Below, piece by piece: positions 46,196 to 53,698 of a DNA stretch of 64,000 nt. The translations under genes and the position numbers were made by a program. Each line of letters opens with the position of its first letter. The first letter of the stretch is position 1. Origin of the DNA: an uncultured Chitinophagaceae bacterium (lineage in GTDB: Bacteria; Bacteroidota; Bacteroidia; Chitinophagales; Chitinophagaceae); NCBI GenBank assembly GCA_937919945.1, contig CALESY010000048.1:1-64000 (forward strand). The letters are read 5' to 3'. The notes below the pieces were generated by a model. It was given only the letters and a program-made list of their open reading frames with translations, did not search any database and was not told the DNA's origin.

Positions 46196-46596
46196 TGATT
46201 ATTTGTATACACAGATATTTCTATGCTTAATCCAAGTTGACCACATAGTCTGACTAATTCTTTAGGGAACGAAAATTCGTTTGAAAATCTTTTGATATAA
46301 TTAACTCCGAAGTCTAATGTCGCATATTGAATAGTGCTATCGTCTTTTATTGTGATGAGTTTATGATAATTCTCTTGTAGGAAATTAATCACATCTTTTA
46401 TTTGCATTTCAAACTCATCAAAACCAGCATTACTAGCAGTAATAGAAATGAACGAATAAGGTATTACTTCACTATCTGAATCGGTTTTGAATCTTGGCGT
46501 TCCTTTATAGGTTATTTTATAAGGAGCTAAACCGCTTTTTTCTATAAAGAAGTCTGGGTTAAAGTCCTCACCAATTATTGAAAATATGCAACTCAT
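46192..46596 (-). CDS. Hypothetical protein, possibly DUF4279-like
   Basis: A 134-residue soluble protein without signal peptide. It begins MSCIFSIIGEDFNPDFFIEK; the pattern of a beta strand, GEDF-x-P and a later FGVNY strand recalls DUF4279 proteins, a group found among small stand-alone and immunity-like proteins. The match is weak. It lies 4 bp after coaD on the same strand and overlaps the YkvA gene tail. Codon use is more AT-rich than in its neighbours, which may point to more recent acquisition (inference). Confidence 0.55.
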   Translation of the reverse strand: MSCIFSIIGEDFNPDFFIEKSGLAPYKITYKGTPRFKTDSDSEVIPYSFISITASNAGFDEFEMQIKDVINFLQENYHKLITIKDDSTIQYATLDFGVNYIKRFSNEFSFPKELVRLCGQLGLSIEISVYTNNH

Positions 46597-46600
46597 AGTC

Positions 46601-47059
46601 CTAATACTTCACTTCCTTAGGTACTATCTGGCTTACATCACCGCCGTTGCGTATTACATCTCTTACTATCGTAGATGATATCGTTGAGTATTCAGGTGCA
46701 CAAGTCAGGAAGATGGTTTCTACTTCAGGCATCAGCATGCGGTTCATATCAGCTATCGCTTTTTCGTATTCAAAATCAGATATATAGCGTATACCTCGTA
46801 TCATATATTTTGCACCAATCTCTTTACAATAGTTGATGGTAAGTCCGGAATAGCTCGTAGCACTTACTTGCGGATAATCTTTGAATATTTCTTCTATCCA
46901 AGCTATACGCTGTTCTATGCTGAACATAGGGGCTTTTTGCGAGTTGACACCAATGGCTATCACCAATTTATCGAAAAGTGATGCAGAGCGTTTTATGACA
47001 TCTACATGCCCCAGTGTGATGGGGTCGAACGTGCCGGGAAATAAGCAGATGCGTTGCAT
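46601..47059 (-). CDS. coaD: Pantetheine-phosphate adenylyltransferase
   Basis: Catalyses the penultimate step of coenzyme A synthesis, ATP + 4'-phosphopantetheine to dephospho-CoA. The 152-residue protein has CLFPGTFDPITLGHVDVI at residues 4-21 (nucleotidyltransferase T/HxGH), RGIRYISDFEYEKAIADMNR and EYSTISSTIVRDV (second ATP motif). It lies 3 bp after rsmD in a coaD-rsmD-DUF3822 run common in Bacteroidota. Confidence 0.95.
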   Translation of the reverse strand: MQRICLFPGTFDPITLGHVDVIKRSASLFDKLVIAIGVNSQKAPMFSIEQRIAWIEEIFKDYPQVSATSYSGLTINYCKEIGAKYMIRGIRYISDFEYEKAIADMNRMLMPEVETIFLTCAPEYSTISSTIVRDVIRNGGDVSQIVPKEVKY

Positions 47060-47062
47060 AGT

Positions 47063-47608
47063 CTATTCGCTTGGTTGTTTGAAGAATGTAAATACGGTAG
47101 TGCCGTAGTTTTTCATCCGCATAAAGTTAGGGTGTTTTTGGTAGTCGTTGCGTGGTGTATGTTCGTGTACAAAGATGCCACCCACCACAAGCATTTTTCT
47201 ATCAAACACCAGCATGGGTATATCATCTATATTCTGCAAGGCATAAGGTGGTCCTGCAAAGATAAAATCGTACTGTTCAGTACATTGTTTCATAAACTTG
47301 AATACATCGCCACGAATGATGTGCATTCTGTCTAAAATGCCTAATGCGGTAGCTGTTTTTTTTATGAAGTCTATATTGCCTAGATCACGTTCAATGAGCG
47401 TAAGGTCTTTTGCTCCGCGTGATGCCAACTCATAGCTTATGCTGCCGGTGCCTCCAAACAAATCGCAAGTAGTAGCACCGTCTATGTCTATCAGATTTTC
47501 AAGTATGTTGAATAATCCTTCTTTAGCCACATCGGTAGTAGGGCGTGCGGGTGTATTGGTTGGCGGACTGAAGCGCCTGCCGCTGAATTCTCCGCCTACA
47601 ATGCGCAT
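47063..47608 (-). CDS. rsmD: 16S rRNA (guanine966-N2)-methyltransferase, altered motif IV
   Basis: RsmD-type SAM-dependent methyltransferase that modifies G966 of 16S rRNA. From the ATG at 47608 it is 181 residues, beginning MRIVGGEFSGRRFSPP. Also present are RPTTDVAKEGLFNIL and the SAM-binding CDLFGGTGSISYELASRGA. Motif IV, usually D/N-P-P-Y/F, reads FIFAGPPYAL: glycine stands where the catalytic acid or amide is expected. The frame is otherwise intact. The upstream extension to 47647 lies in the DUF3822 gene; the chosen start overlaps that gene by 13 nt. Confidence 0.88.
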   Translation of the reverse strand: MRIVGGEFSGRRFSPPTNTPARPTTDVAKEGLFNILENLIDIDGATTCDLFGGTGSISYELASRGAKDLTLIERDLGNIDFIKKTATALGILDRMHIIRGDVFKFMKQCTEQYDFIFAGPPYALQNIDDIPMLVFDRKMLVVGGIFVHEHTPRNDYQKHPNFMRMKNYGTTVFTFFKQPSE

Positions 47609-48438
47609 GCGTACAACTGTTGTAATAAATAGATTGTTCCCGTCCAACTGCGGTCGTTGGATGGTACACTACCGGTACCGTCTTTCAGTTCGGGGAAGTA
47701 TTGAGATAGCTCTGTAACAATACCTGCCATATTACGGTTGGCGTTGGTACATTGCAATGCCAGTTCATTTTCGTGTATCCCTGTATGCTGACAAAGATGC
47801 TTCAAATGGTAGGCTATATCTTCGGCAGTTTGGTATGGGAAAACCTGATGCCAGTGCAGTGCGCGGTTTTTATAGAGTGTAGCAAATACCTGGTCGTTGG
47901 TAATGGTACACTGCAAAGAAGACTCCGACTTGAAAGGCTTGTAAAACTGGTAAGCCGAAAAAGGTAAAATCTTCGCTTTGCTGAAATACCTGCCTATCAG
48001 GCTTTTGATGGCTGCAGGCCATGCATACATATAGTGTGCCTTATCTTCACGCAGGTGATAAGTGCTCATTATTTCATTCTTCTCAACAAAATGCAGTTGC
48101 CGCACCCATTTATCCGCCTCTTGTTCTTTAAATAGTATTTCGGGAATCAGCATGGCTTTGTCGGTAGCTATGAAAGCTGATATGACTTTGTGCGGTGCAC
48201 CTAATAAAGTGTCGTTTAGAAACTCGTGTTCGAAGAAATCAATTATCCAGGCAGGCAGGCTTTTCTTGTAGTCGTTGTGGCTGATCATCAGCAAATCTCC
48301 CTGCTCGCTAAAGCCTGCAGTAGTAACACTACGTGGTGTAAGCACAAGTATAATACGTGCTACTTGCGACACAAGACTATCGCCATTATGCACTTTGTAT
48401 ATCTGCTGATTAAATCCGCTATTTGTAACCTCTGACAT
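47596..48438 (-). CDS. DUF3822 family protein
   Basis: A 280-residue soluble protein starting MSEVTNSGFNQQIYKVHNGD. It matches the DUF3822 group, which is found almost only in Bacteroidota and typically precedes rsmD and coaD, as here. The family has an actin/ASKHA-like flavour in some annotations, but no motif seen here supports an activity. An alternative start 15 codons upstream (48483) is less likely. The 3' end overlaps rsmD. Confidence 0.8.
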   Translation of the reverse strand: MSEVTNSGFNQQIYKVHNGDSLVSQVARIILVLTPRSVTTAGFSEQGDLLMISHNDYKKSLPAWIIDFFEHEFLNDTLLGAPHKVISAFIATDKAMLIPEILFKEQEADKWVRQLHFVEKNEIMSTYHLREDKAHYMYAWPAAIKSLIGRYFSKAKILPFSAYQFYKPFKSESSLQCTITNDQVFATLYKNRALHWHQVFPYQTAEDIAYHLKHLCQHTGIHENELALQCTNANRNMAGIVTELSQYFPELKDGTGSVPSNDRSWTGTIYLLQQLYACAL

Positions 48439-48460
48439 AGAAAAGCACACAATTATAGGG

Positions 48461-48468
48461 TAAATTTG
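48461..48468 (+). promoter_or_regulatory. -7 promoter box for MATE gene
   Basis: TAAATTTG is a perfect TAnnTTTG match on the plus strand. The MATE gene starts about 118 bp downstream, so the leader would be long (about 110 nt). Confidence 0.35.
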
Positions 48469-48586
48469 CGACACTTGCAGCATAGGGCATCACCGTATGC
48501 CTGTTTGTATTCCTCTGAAAGGCTTACGAATACTGTCATAGGAAGAAATAATATTATTTATAGGATGTGTTAAGATTTTACAGGTA

Positions 48587-49918
48587 GTGCAATTATCAAT
48601 CACCAACAAAGGTATTATCAAACTGGCGGCACCCATATCGCTCGCTATATTGATACCACAACTTAATTTCCTGACCAACACAGCCTTCCTTGGCAGGTTG
48701 GGTGAGCACGAATTGGCTGTTAACGGGCTTACAGGCGTGTTCTATCTTACCATGAGCATGATAGGCTACGGGCTTAATAGTGGTATTCAGGCACAAATGG
48801 CAAGGCGTGGCGGTGAGGGCGATAATGCAGAGCTTGGCAGGACACTTACAAATGGTATGCTGCTGGGTGTTATATCATCGGCGGTATTGATGGTGCTTGC
48901 CATGTTGTTGGCACCCTTCATCTTTGGTATGAGCCTGCACGACCAAAGCCATGTGCAAAGCAGTGTGGGCTACCTGAATATACGGGTATTGGGTTTGCCA
49001 TTTCTGTTGCTGGTGCAGTTGATGAACGCGTTTTATATTTCCACAGGTCAGTCGAGGTTTTTGATGTATGGTTCGCTGGCTGCTACGCTTACCAATATAG
49101 TGCTCGATTATTTTTTCATCTTCGGTAAGGCTGGCTTTCCGCAAATGGGGCTGAACGGTGCAGCAGTTGCATCTGTAATTGCAGAGGTAGTGTACTGCCT
49201 GGTGATGTATGGTATTTTCTATTTCCGTAAAATATACAAGACGTTTCCTGTATTTACCCAATCACGGTTCGATTTGACATTAGCACGCCGTAGCCTCAAT
49301 GTATCTGCACCCCTAATAGTGCAATACCTGTTCAGTATTGGTGGGTGGCAGGTGTTTTTCATATTTGTAGAGCATCTTGGTGAGCGCGAACTGGCAGCAT
49401 CTCAAATATTGCGCAGTGTGTTTGGTGTGGTAAGTGTAGTAACATGGGCGTTTGCCAGTACCTGCAATACGCTGGTGAGCAATGTAATAGGGCAGGGTAA
49501 GCAATATGAGGTAATACCCGTTATCAAAAAAATAGGCTTGCTTAGTTTTATTTGTACGGCTGTTATCTGTTTGCCATTATTAGTATTTCCTTCGGAGTTT
49601 TTATCGCTTTACAGAGATGATGCCTCTTTAGTAGCTTTATCGCTACCCAGCTTACGATTGATATTGCTGGCAACACTTATCATGTCTTTGTCAACCGTCA
49701 TGTTCAACGGTGTTGTAGGAACGGGTAATACAATGGTGAATCTGTTTATAGAAATAGCCTGCGTAGGCATTTACTTAGTGTATTGCTATGTATTCATTGA
49801 ACGTGCGAAAATGCCACTTGCGTGGGCCTGGGGGTCTGAGTTTGTGTACTGGTCGTCATTATTTATTATCAGTTATTTGTATTTGCGCAGCGGTAAATGG
49901 AAAGGGAAGACAATTTGA
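48587..49918 (+). CDS. MATE family efflux transporter; GTG start
   Basis: A 443-residue multidrug and toxin extrusion protein with twelve hydrophobic helices in two halves, exporting cationic compounds by Na+ or H+ antiport. The first half has ISLAILIPQLNFLTNTAFLG and LGEHELAVNGLTG, and the second repeats with VSAPLIVQYLFSIGGWQVFF and LGERELAASQILR. No ATG occurs between the upstream stop (48539) and the first helix, so the GTG at 48587 is the likely start. It is a single gene, and its position far from the polysaccharide locus argues against a glycan flippase role. Confidence 0.9.
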   Translation: MQLSITNKGIIKLAAPISLAILIPQLNFLTNTAFLGRLGEHELAVNGLTGVFYLTMSMIGYGLNSGIQAQMARRGGEGDNAELGRTLTNGMLLGVISSAVLMVLAMLLAPFIFGMSLHDQSHVQSSVGYLNIRVLGLPFLLLVQLMNAFYISTGQSRFLMYGSLAATLTNIVLDYFFIFGKAGFPQMGLNGAAVASVIAEVVYCLVMYGIFYFRKIYKTFPVFTQSRFDLTLARRSLNVSAPLIVQYLFSIGGWQVFFIFVEHLGERELAASQILRSVFGVVSVVTWAFASTCNTLVSNVIGQGKQYEVIPVIKKIGLLSFICTAVICLPLLVFPSEFLSLYRDDASLVALSLPSLRLILLATLIMSLSTVMFNGVVGTGNTMVNLFIEIACVGIYLVYCYVFIERAKMPLAWAWGSEFVYWSSLFIISYLYLRSGKWKGKTI

Positions 49919-49971
49919 TGATTTTATAATTCAAAAAATTGTATAAAGCATTATCAAACCATCACATCAAA

Positions 49972-50301
49972 TCAAGCAATCTGCTCAGCAATCTCTTCCA
50001 TAAAGATGCCATTGTGGCTTTCTTCATATATGCATTCGCCGTTTTTTATCAGCAGCACTTGCGGGCTTTCATGGTGTACCTGAAAATCTTCCGCTATTTT
50101 GTTAGAGATGTTACGGTATTGCAATAAGTCCAGATAGTAGAACTTAATATTGTCAGGTTGTGCGGCCTTATCGAGCCTGTTTTTCACCATCGCACTAATG
50201 CTGCAACGGGTACTGTGTTTAAAGATAACAACGGGTTTTTCCGTACTTTCTTGTTTAATAGCTGTTAGTTGTGCTTCGTCTGCTAAATCAATCCAATTCA
50301 T
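49972..50301 (-). CDS. ytxJ: Bacillithiol-system redox-active protein YtxJ
   Basis: A 109-residue thioredoxin-like monothiol protein. The core is KPVVIFKHSTRCSISAMVKN with a single active cysteine (CxxS), then FYYLDLLQYRNISNKIAEDF and HHESPQVLLIKNG. The YtxJ family is predicted to act as a bacilliredoxin in organisms that make bacillithiol, which includes many Bacteroidota. The -7 box sits just 4 nt upstream of the ATG. Confidence 0.88.
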   Translation of the reverse strand: MNWIDLADEAQLTAIKQESTEKPVVIFKHSTRCSISAMVKNRLDKAAQPDNIKFYYLDLLQYRNISNKIAEDFQVHHESPQVLLIKNGECIYEESHNGIFMEEIAEQIA

Positions 50302-50305
50302 GGTG

Positions 50306-50313
50306 CAAAGGTA
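50306..50313 (-). promoter_or_regulatory. -7 promoter box abutting ytxJ start
   Basis: On the minus strand this reads TACCTTTG, a perfect TAnnTTTG match with only 4 nt before the ATG. The same box and spacing occur before the aminotransferase at 12910, and the spacing is similar before prmA. Confidence 0.5.
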
Positions 50314-50459
50314 CTAAGCGTAATGTGATAATAAGATTAGATGGAATAATACGCCAATGTGTTTTAGTTATATAGATTCATTGTTGTATTGCTGAATTGT
50401 CAAATTGCCACATTAATTACTACTTTCGCTGCCAAAGAAATATCCATTATATACATATT

Positions 50460-51341
50460 ATGAAACAAGCATTTGTATTTCCTGGTCAAGGGGCACAGTT
50501 TTCGGGTATGGGTAAAAACCTGTACGAAACCAATACATTGGCAAAAGAATACTTTGAGCAAGCCAACGAAATATTAGGCTTCCGCATTACAGATACCATG
50601 TTTGCAGGCACTGATGAAGATCTGAAACAAACTAAAGTAACACAGCCGGCTATCTTTCTGCATAGCACTATATTATTTCTTACCACCCTCGATTTGAGGC
50701 CAGATATGGTCGCAGGTCATTCATTGGGCGAGTTCAGCGCATTGGTTGCTAATAAAGTACTTTCTTTTGAAGATGGTCTCAGGTTGGTTGCTAAGCGTGC
50801 AGCAGCTATGCAACGTGCTTGCGAAATAAACCCGTCAACAATGGCGGCAGTATTGGGGTTAGAAGATGCCAAAGTAGAAGAAATATGCGCTGGCATAACA
50901 GATGATGTGGTAGTAGCAGCCAACTACAACTGCCCTGGCCAATTGGTAATAAGCGGTAGTATAGATGGTGTAAACAGAGCTTGCGAACTGCTGAAAGCAG
51001 CAGGTGCTAAACGTGCATTGGTATTGCAGGTAGGCGGTGCATTCCACTCACCACTGATGGAGCCTGCTCGTGAAGAACTACAGGCAGCTATTGAGGCTAC
51101 AACTTTTGGTAATGCCATATGCCCTGTGTATCAGAATGTGGATGCAAAGCCCTATAGAGATGCATCAAGCATTAAACTAAACCTGATAAACCAATTGACT
51201 GCACCTGTGCGCTGGACACAAAGCGTACAGAACATGGTGGCAGATGGTGCTGCTAAGTTTACTGAAGTAGGTCCGGGTAATGTACTGCAAGGCTTAGTAA
51301 AGAAAATAGCGAAGGAAGTGGAAACAGCAGGGATTAATTAA
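50460..51341 (+). CDS. fabD: ACP S-malonyltransferase
   Basis: Transfers malonyl groups from malonyl-CoA to acyl carrier protein for fatty acid synthesis. From the ATG at 50460 it is 293 residues, starting MKQAFVFPGQGAQFSGMGK. The catalytic serine is in VAGHSLGEFSAL, the arginine region is KRAAAMQRACE and the histidine is in GGAFHSPLMEPA. The longer frame from 50397 adds 21 residues without family support. A near-match -7 box (TACTTTCG, 50421-50428) precedes the chosen start, and a terminator follows. Confidence 0.95.
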   Translation: MKQAFVFPGQGAQFSGMGKNLYETNTLAKEYFEQANEILGFRITDTMFAGTDEDLKQTKVTQPAIFLHSTILFLTTLDLRPDMVAGHSLGEFSALVANKVLSFEDGLRLVAKRAAAMQRACEINPSTMAAVLGLEDAKVEEICAGITDDVVVAANYNCPGQLVISGSIDGVNRACELLKAAGAKRALVLQVGGAFHSPLMEPAREELQAAIEATTFGNAICPVYQNVDAKPYRDASSIKLNLINQLTAPVRWTQSVQNMVADGAAKFTEVGPGNVLQGLVKKIAKEVETAGIN

Positions 51342-51383
51342 AAAACAAACTTACTGTTGTACAGACAACATATAATCATGAAA

Positions 51384-51408
51384 AAAACCCGTCATATTGC
51401 GGGGTTTT
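51384..51408 (+). terminator. Intrinsic terminator after fabD
   Basis: AAAACCCG / CGGGGTTTT with an 8-nt loop and one bulged base, 43 bp after the fabD stop. Confidence 0.7.
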
Positions 51409-51425
51409 AATTTAAAAATAATCCC

Positions 51426-51433
51426 TACATTTG
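51426..51433 (+). promoter_or_regulatory. -7 promoter box of small transcript
   Basis: TACATTTG is a perfect TAnnTTTG match directly after the fabD terminator, with initiation expected near 51440. Confidence 0.5.
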
Positions 51434-51575
51434 TTGCAGAGAGGATTACTATAAAGAGGATAAGAATTCCGCACAGGGTTCTATCAGTTCTGCAAAACAA
51501 ACGATAAGGGAAAAGAGTAAGGGTACAGCCTATGGCTGAGGTATTGTATTGCTTAACTATTTAAAACCTGTACGA

Positions 51576-51656
51576 ATGAGTAAGTCTTTGAAAACAGCCG
51601 AAGTAATTGCCGGTGTCATTATGGTTATTATAGCCGTGTACCTGATGCTGATGTGA
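51576..51656 (+). CDS. 26-aa single-pass membrane mini-protein
   Basis: ATG to TGA encodes 26 residues: a polar basic head (MSKSLKTAEV) followed by an uninterrupted hydrophobic helix (IAGVIMVIIAVYLMLM) long enough to span a membrane. This is the layout of small membrane toxins and of small regulatory membrane peptides. It lies in the middle of a bounded transcript and is preceded by an RNA helix that could mask its start. No good Shine-Dalgarno sequence is visible. Family unknown, and chance occurrence is possible at this length. Confidence 0.4.
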   Translation: MSKSLKTAEVIAGVIMVIIAVYLMLM

Positions 51657-51755
51657 TATAAACACATTGCGGCAGAAAATAGAAAACATGATGGGTACAT
51701 ACCCGTTAGGAATGATAAGCGGCACACTGCTGCAACCTTTCCACCCTGAACAGAG

Positions 51756-51781
51756 AACCTGCTTATTGGCAGGTTTTTTTT
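51756..51781 (+). terminator. Intrinsic terminator of small transcript
   Basis: AACCTGC / GCAGGTT is a perfect 7-bp stem with a 6-nt loop followed by six T, a textbook intrinsic terminator. Confidence 0.85.
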
Positions 51782-51902
51782 ATTACAGCAGAACCTGAAT
51801 TAGTTGGATTCAAGGAATTTACCACACATCAATACAACGCATACAAATCCGTTAGTTTCGTTGCCACCAATAGCTATTGTAAATCAATTCATTATACAGC
51901 AT

Positions 51903-51935
51903 ACGTTCAACGCACGTTCAGCGTACGTTGAACAA
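51903..51935. repeat. Three 11-bp units forming a nested inverted repeat
   Basis: The units are ACGTTCAACGC, ACGTTCAGCGT and ACGTTGAACAA in direct tandem. The outer parts also form a perfect inverted repeat, GTTCAACG (51905-51912) and CGTTGAAC (51926-51933). Spacing of about one helical turn suggests a protein-binding site. Confidence 0.6.
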
Positions 51936-51964
51936 GTAGAGTATAGTAGAGTAAAGTAAATAAC
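51935..51964. repeat. Degenerate pentamer array (AGTAN), copy 1
   Basis: Six consecutive 5-bp units: AGTAG, AGTAT, AGTAG, AGTAA, AGTAA, ATAAC. It directly follows the 11-bp repeat. Confidence 0.65.
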
Positions 51965-52090
51965 AGAAAACAACAGCATGTAATAAAACAGAAAACAGTT
52001 TTTTTCTGACATTGTTGGTTTTAGTGTTGAGGGTATATAACAATGGGGTATGTAAATCAGTCACTTACGCAACCCCCTTGCAACAAGGAG

Positions 52091-52150
52091 AGGATAGAAT
52101 AGTAGAGTACAGTAAAGCAGATAATAGAATAGTACAGCAGATAACAGTAT
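52091..52150. repeat. Degenerate pentamer array (AGTAN), copy 2
   Basis: Twelve consecutive 5-bp units in strict register: AGGAT, AGAAT, AGTAG, AGTAC, AGTAA, AGCAG, ATAAT, AGAAT, AGTAC, AGCAG, ATAAC, AGTAT. The series AGTAC-AGCAG-ATAAC echoes AGTAA-AGCAG-ATAAT, so a larger unit was probably duplicated within the array. Confidence 0.7.
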
Positions 52151-52229
52151 ACAAAGTTATGTCAGTTATTGATGGTTTTTTTTAGTATTCTTTTATACTT
52201 ATTTATCAATCGTTAAGAATGTGTGTAGG

Positions 52230-52237
52230 TAGTTTTG
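52230..52237 (+). promoter_or_regulatory. -7 promoter box for beta-barrel gene
   Basis: TAGTTTTG is a perfect TAnnTTTG match 57 bp before the ATG at 52295, about 80 bp downstream of the pentamer array. Confidence 0.45.
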
Positions 52238-52294
52238 TTGCTGCCGATTACGAGATGTTGCGGCTTACTTATTTATTAATCTAAAAAACAAGCT

Positions 52295-52897
52295 ATGTAC
52301 TTTACAAAGACACTATTCATTTCTTGCTGCCTCGCGCTGGCGGCCTTAACAGCAAATGCGCAAAATGATGACGTTGAAAAAGATATGGATATTATTGAAA
52401 AAAGGATAGAAGGTAAGCCCACTAAAGCTGCACATAAAATAGCTATTGGTTACAATCTAACGGATGTACAAAACAGCTTTGGTGTTGGGTTGAATGTTAC
52501 CAGCCCTTATTTTTTTCACAAAAGTATGGCTGTGCGCCTGCGTGCCAATATGCAGTTTTTGCAACACATACCTACAGCCACACCAAATGCTACAATATGG
52601 TCGCCATACGGTATGTTGCAATTAGGTTTAGTAGGAGGAGATGGTGTTGTGAAGAAAAATATGCGTTTTTATGGTGAAGGTGGTGTGGTGGTGATAATGC
52701 CAAACGATGAATTTTCTGCCAATAGTACTGTTGGTGGTTATGGACTTTTTGGCTTTGAGTTTTTTCTTGCCAAGCCTATTGCGTTCCATATAGAAATGGG
52801 AGGTATGGGTACGGGTGGCACGGCAGAAAAAAGTGTAGGCAAACCGATATATGCGAATGGTTTTTTAACCAATGTAGGTGTGCGCCTGTTGTTGTAA
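52295..52897 (+). CDS. Outer-membrane beta-barrel-like protein
   Basis: A 200-residue secreted protein with a signal peptide (MYFTKTLFISCCLALAALTANA, cleavage before QN). An acidic stretch (DDVEKDMDIIEKR) is followed by alternating amphipathic strands rich in Gly and aromatic residues, ending NGFLTNVGVRLLL, a C-terminal pattern typical of small outer-membrane barrels. Specific family not recognised. It opens a plus-strand cluster of envelope genes and is followed by a terminator, so it is probably transcribed alone. Confidence 0.7.
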   Translation: MYFTKTLFISCCLALAALTANAQNDDVEKDMDIIEKRIEGKPTKAAHKIAIGYNLTDVQNSFGVGLNVTSPYFFHKSMAVRLRANMQFLQHIPTATPNATIWSPYGMLQLGLVGGDGVVKKNMRFYGEGGVVVIMPNDEFSANSTVGGYGLFGFEFFLAKPIAFHIEMGGMGTGGTAEKSVGKPIYANGFLTNVGVRLLL

Positions 52898-52960
52898 GGC
52901 TGGGGTTGATGCGTGTACAAACCACTTACGGCACAGCATGCATAACAGATGGTTGTAATG

Positions 52961-52986
52961 AGCAGGGTTTTATCCCTGCTTTTTTA
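52961..52986 (+). terminator. Intrinsic terminator after beta-barrel gene
   Basis: AGCAGGG / CCCTGCT with a 6-nt loop, followed by six T. Confidence 0.85.
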
Positions 52987-53080
52987 TATCCGTACTGGCA
53001 GGTAGGCATAAATACACCGATAAGTGTAGGAAATGGTAAAAGGATGCTCGATAGCTTTACATCAAATAAATCTCCCGTGT

Positions 53081-53584
53081 ATGAAAAAACTATTCTACGT
53101 ATGTATCTGCATGGCTTTATTGGCAGCCTGTAAAAAAGACAAAACCACTACAACACCGACCAACAACAACACTAGCAATGGTGGTTGTGGTGATGGTAAT
53201 GTATGTTTTAAGCTGAACGGTACACAAATCAGCAAAGCAGGTGGTGGCTACCTGATGGCAGATACTTTTACATTCGTTAAGTATGAAGAGGGTGCAAAGC
53301 AGTTGTCTATAGACATATTCGGCAATACGGCAGGCAGCTACACAGTGGGTGACAAACGACTGAAAGGCAGAGGCAGGATATATTACTTTCCTGAAAACAA
53401 TAAAATGTACATGAGTAGTAAAGGCAGCCTTGAAATGACAGAACTGACGAGCGATAGAAAAGCAACAGGCAAATTCAGTGGTACGCTGTATCTCTACAAT
53501 GCAGATACGGAAAAGTTTACCATGACCGACTCGTTGGTGATAACAGAAGGCTTTTTTACCAAAGTACAATTAGCAAAACTCTGA
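53081..53584 (+). CDS. Hypothetical lipoprotein (167 aa)
   Basis: From the ATG at 53081 it begins MKKLFYVCICMALLAACKKD, with lipobox LLAAC (Cys17), then a Thr/Asn-rich linker and a cysteine pair (GGCGDGNVCFKLNG). The mature domain is predicted to be mostly beta (YTVGDKRLKGRGRIYYF, KATGKFSGTLYLYN), as in small Bacteroidota surface lipoproteins. The extension to 53033 is rejected because it would place the lipobox internally. It sits between two terminators, so it is probably transcribed alone. Function unknown. Confidence 0.75.
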   Translation: MKKLFYVCICMALLAACKKDKTTTTPTNNNTSNGGCGDGNVCFKLNGTQISKAGGGYLMADTFTFVKYEEGAKQLSIDIFGNTAGSYTVGDKRLKGRGRIYYFPENNKMYMSSKGSLEMTELTSDRKATGKFSGTLYLYNADTEKFTMTDSLVITEGFFTKVQLAKL

Positions 53585-53610
53585 TAGCAAAGGACAGGTA
53601 AATAGACAAG

Positions 53611-53634
53611 GCGGGATTATTCCCGCTTTTTTTA
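53611..53634 (+). terminator. Intrinsic terminator after lipoprotein gene
   Basis: GCGGGA / TCCCGC with a 4-nt loop and a run of seven T. Confidence 0.85.
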
Positions 53635-53698
53635 TTCATGCTACCCGAAGGAAAATACTTTCAATATCGTCTGTATATTGTTATTGAAACACCCTTCT

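Larger units (their letters stand above)
51440..51781 (+). ncRNA. Predicted small structured transcript (about 340 nt)
   Basis: A promoter box (51426-51433) and a strong terminator (51756-51781) bound this unit, which holds no gene of normal size. The first 135 nt contain two mutually exclusive helices: CAGCC/GGCTG (51526-51538) and GTACAG (51523-51528) with CTGTAC (51568-51573). The latter ends 2 nt before the ATG of a 26-codon membrane mini-ORF. It does not match the tmRNA, RNase P, SRP or 6S features I know. It could be a regulatory RNA, a small mRNA with a structured leader, or both. Confidence 0.45.
51782..52294. other. Gene-free region with repeats and a promoter
   Basis: No convincing reading frame is present on either strand. 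The region holds an 11-bp tandem/inverted repeat (51903-51935), two arrays of degenerate AGTAN pentamers (51935-51964 and 52091-52150), a small hairpin CCTTG/CAAGG (52076-52088) and a -7 promoter box (52230-52237) for the following envelope gene. Confidence 0.6.

Noticed and set aside
48587..49918. MATE protein as the missing Wzx flippase of the polysaccharide locus
   Set aside because: It lies 14 kb outside the locus, and its two-half MATE pattern points to drug/cation efflux. The ABC exporter inside the locus is the better flippase candidate.
51440..51781. Identification of the small transcript as tmRNA, RNase P RNA, SRP RNA or 6S RNA
   Set aside because: None of the hallmark segments of these RNAs (tRNA-like ends and tag frame, P4 core, SRP apical loop, long 6S closing stem with central bubble) could be found.
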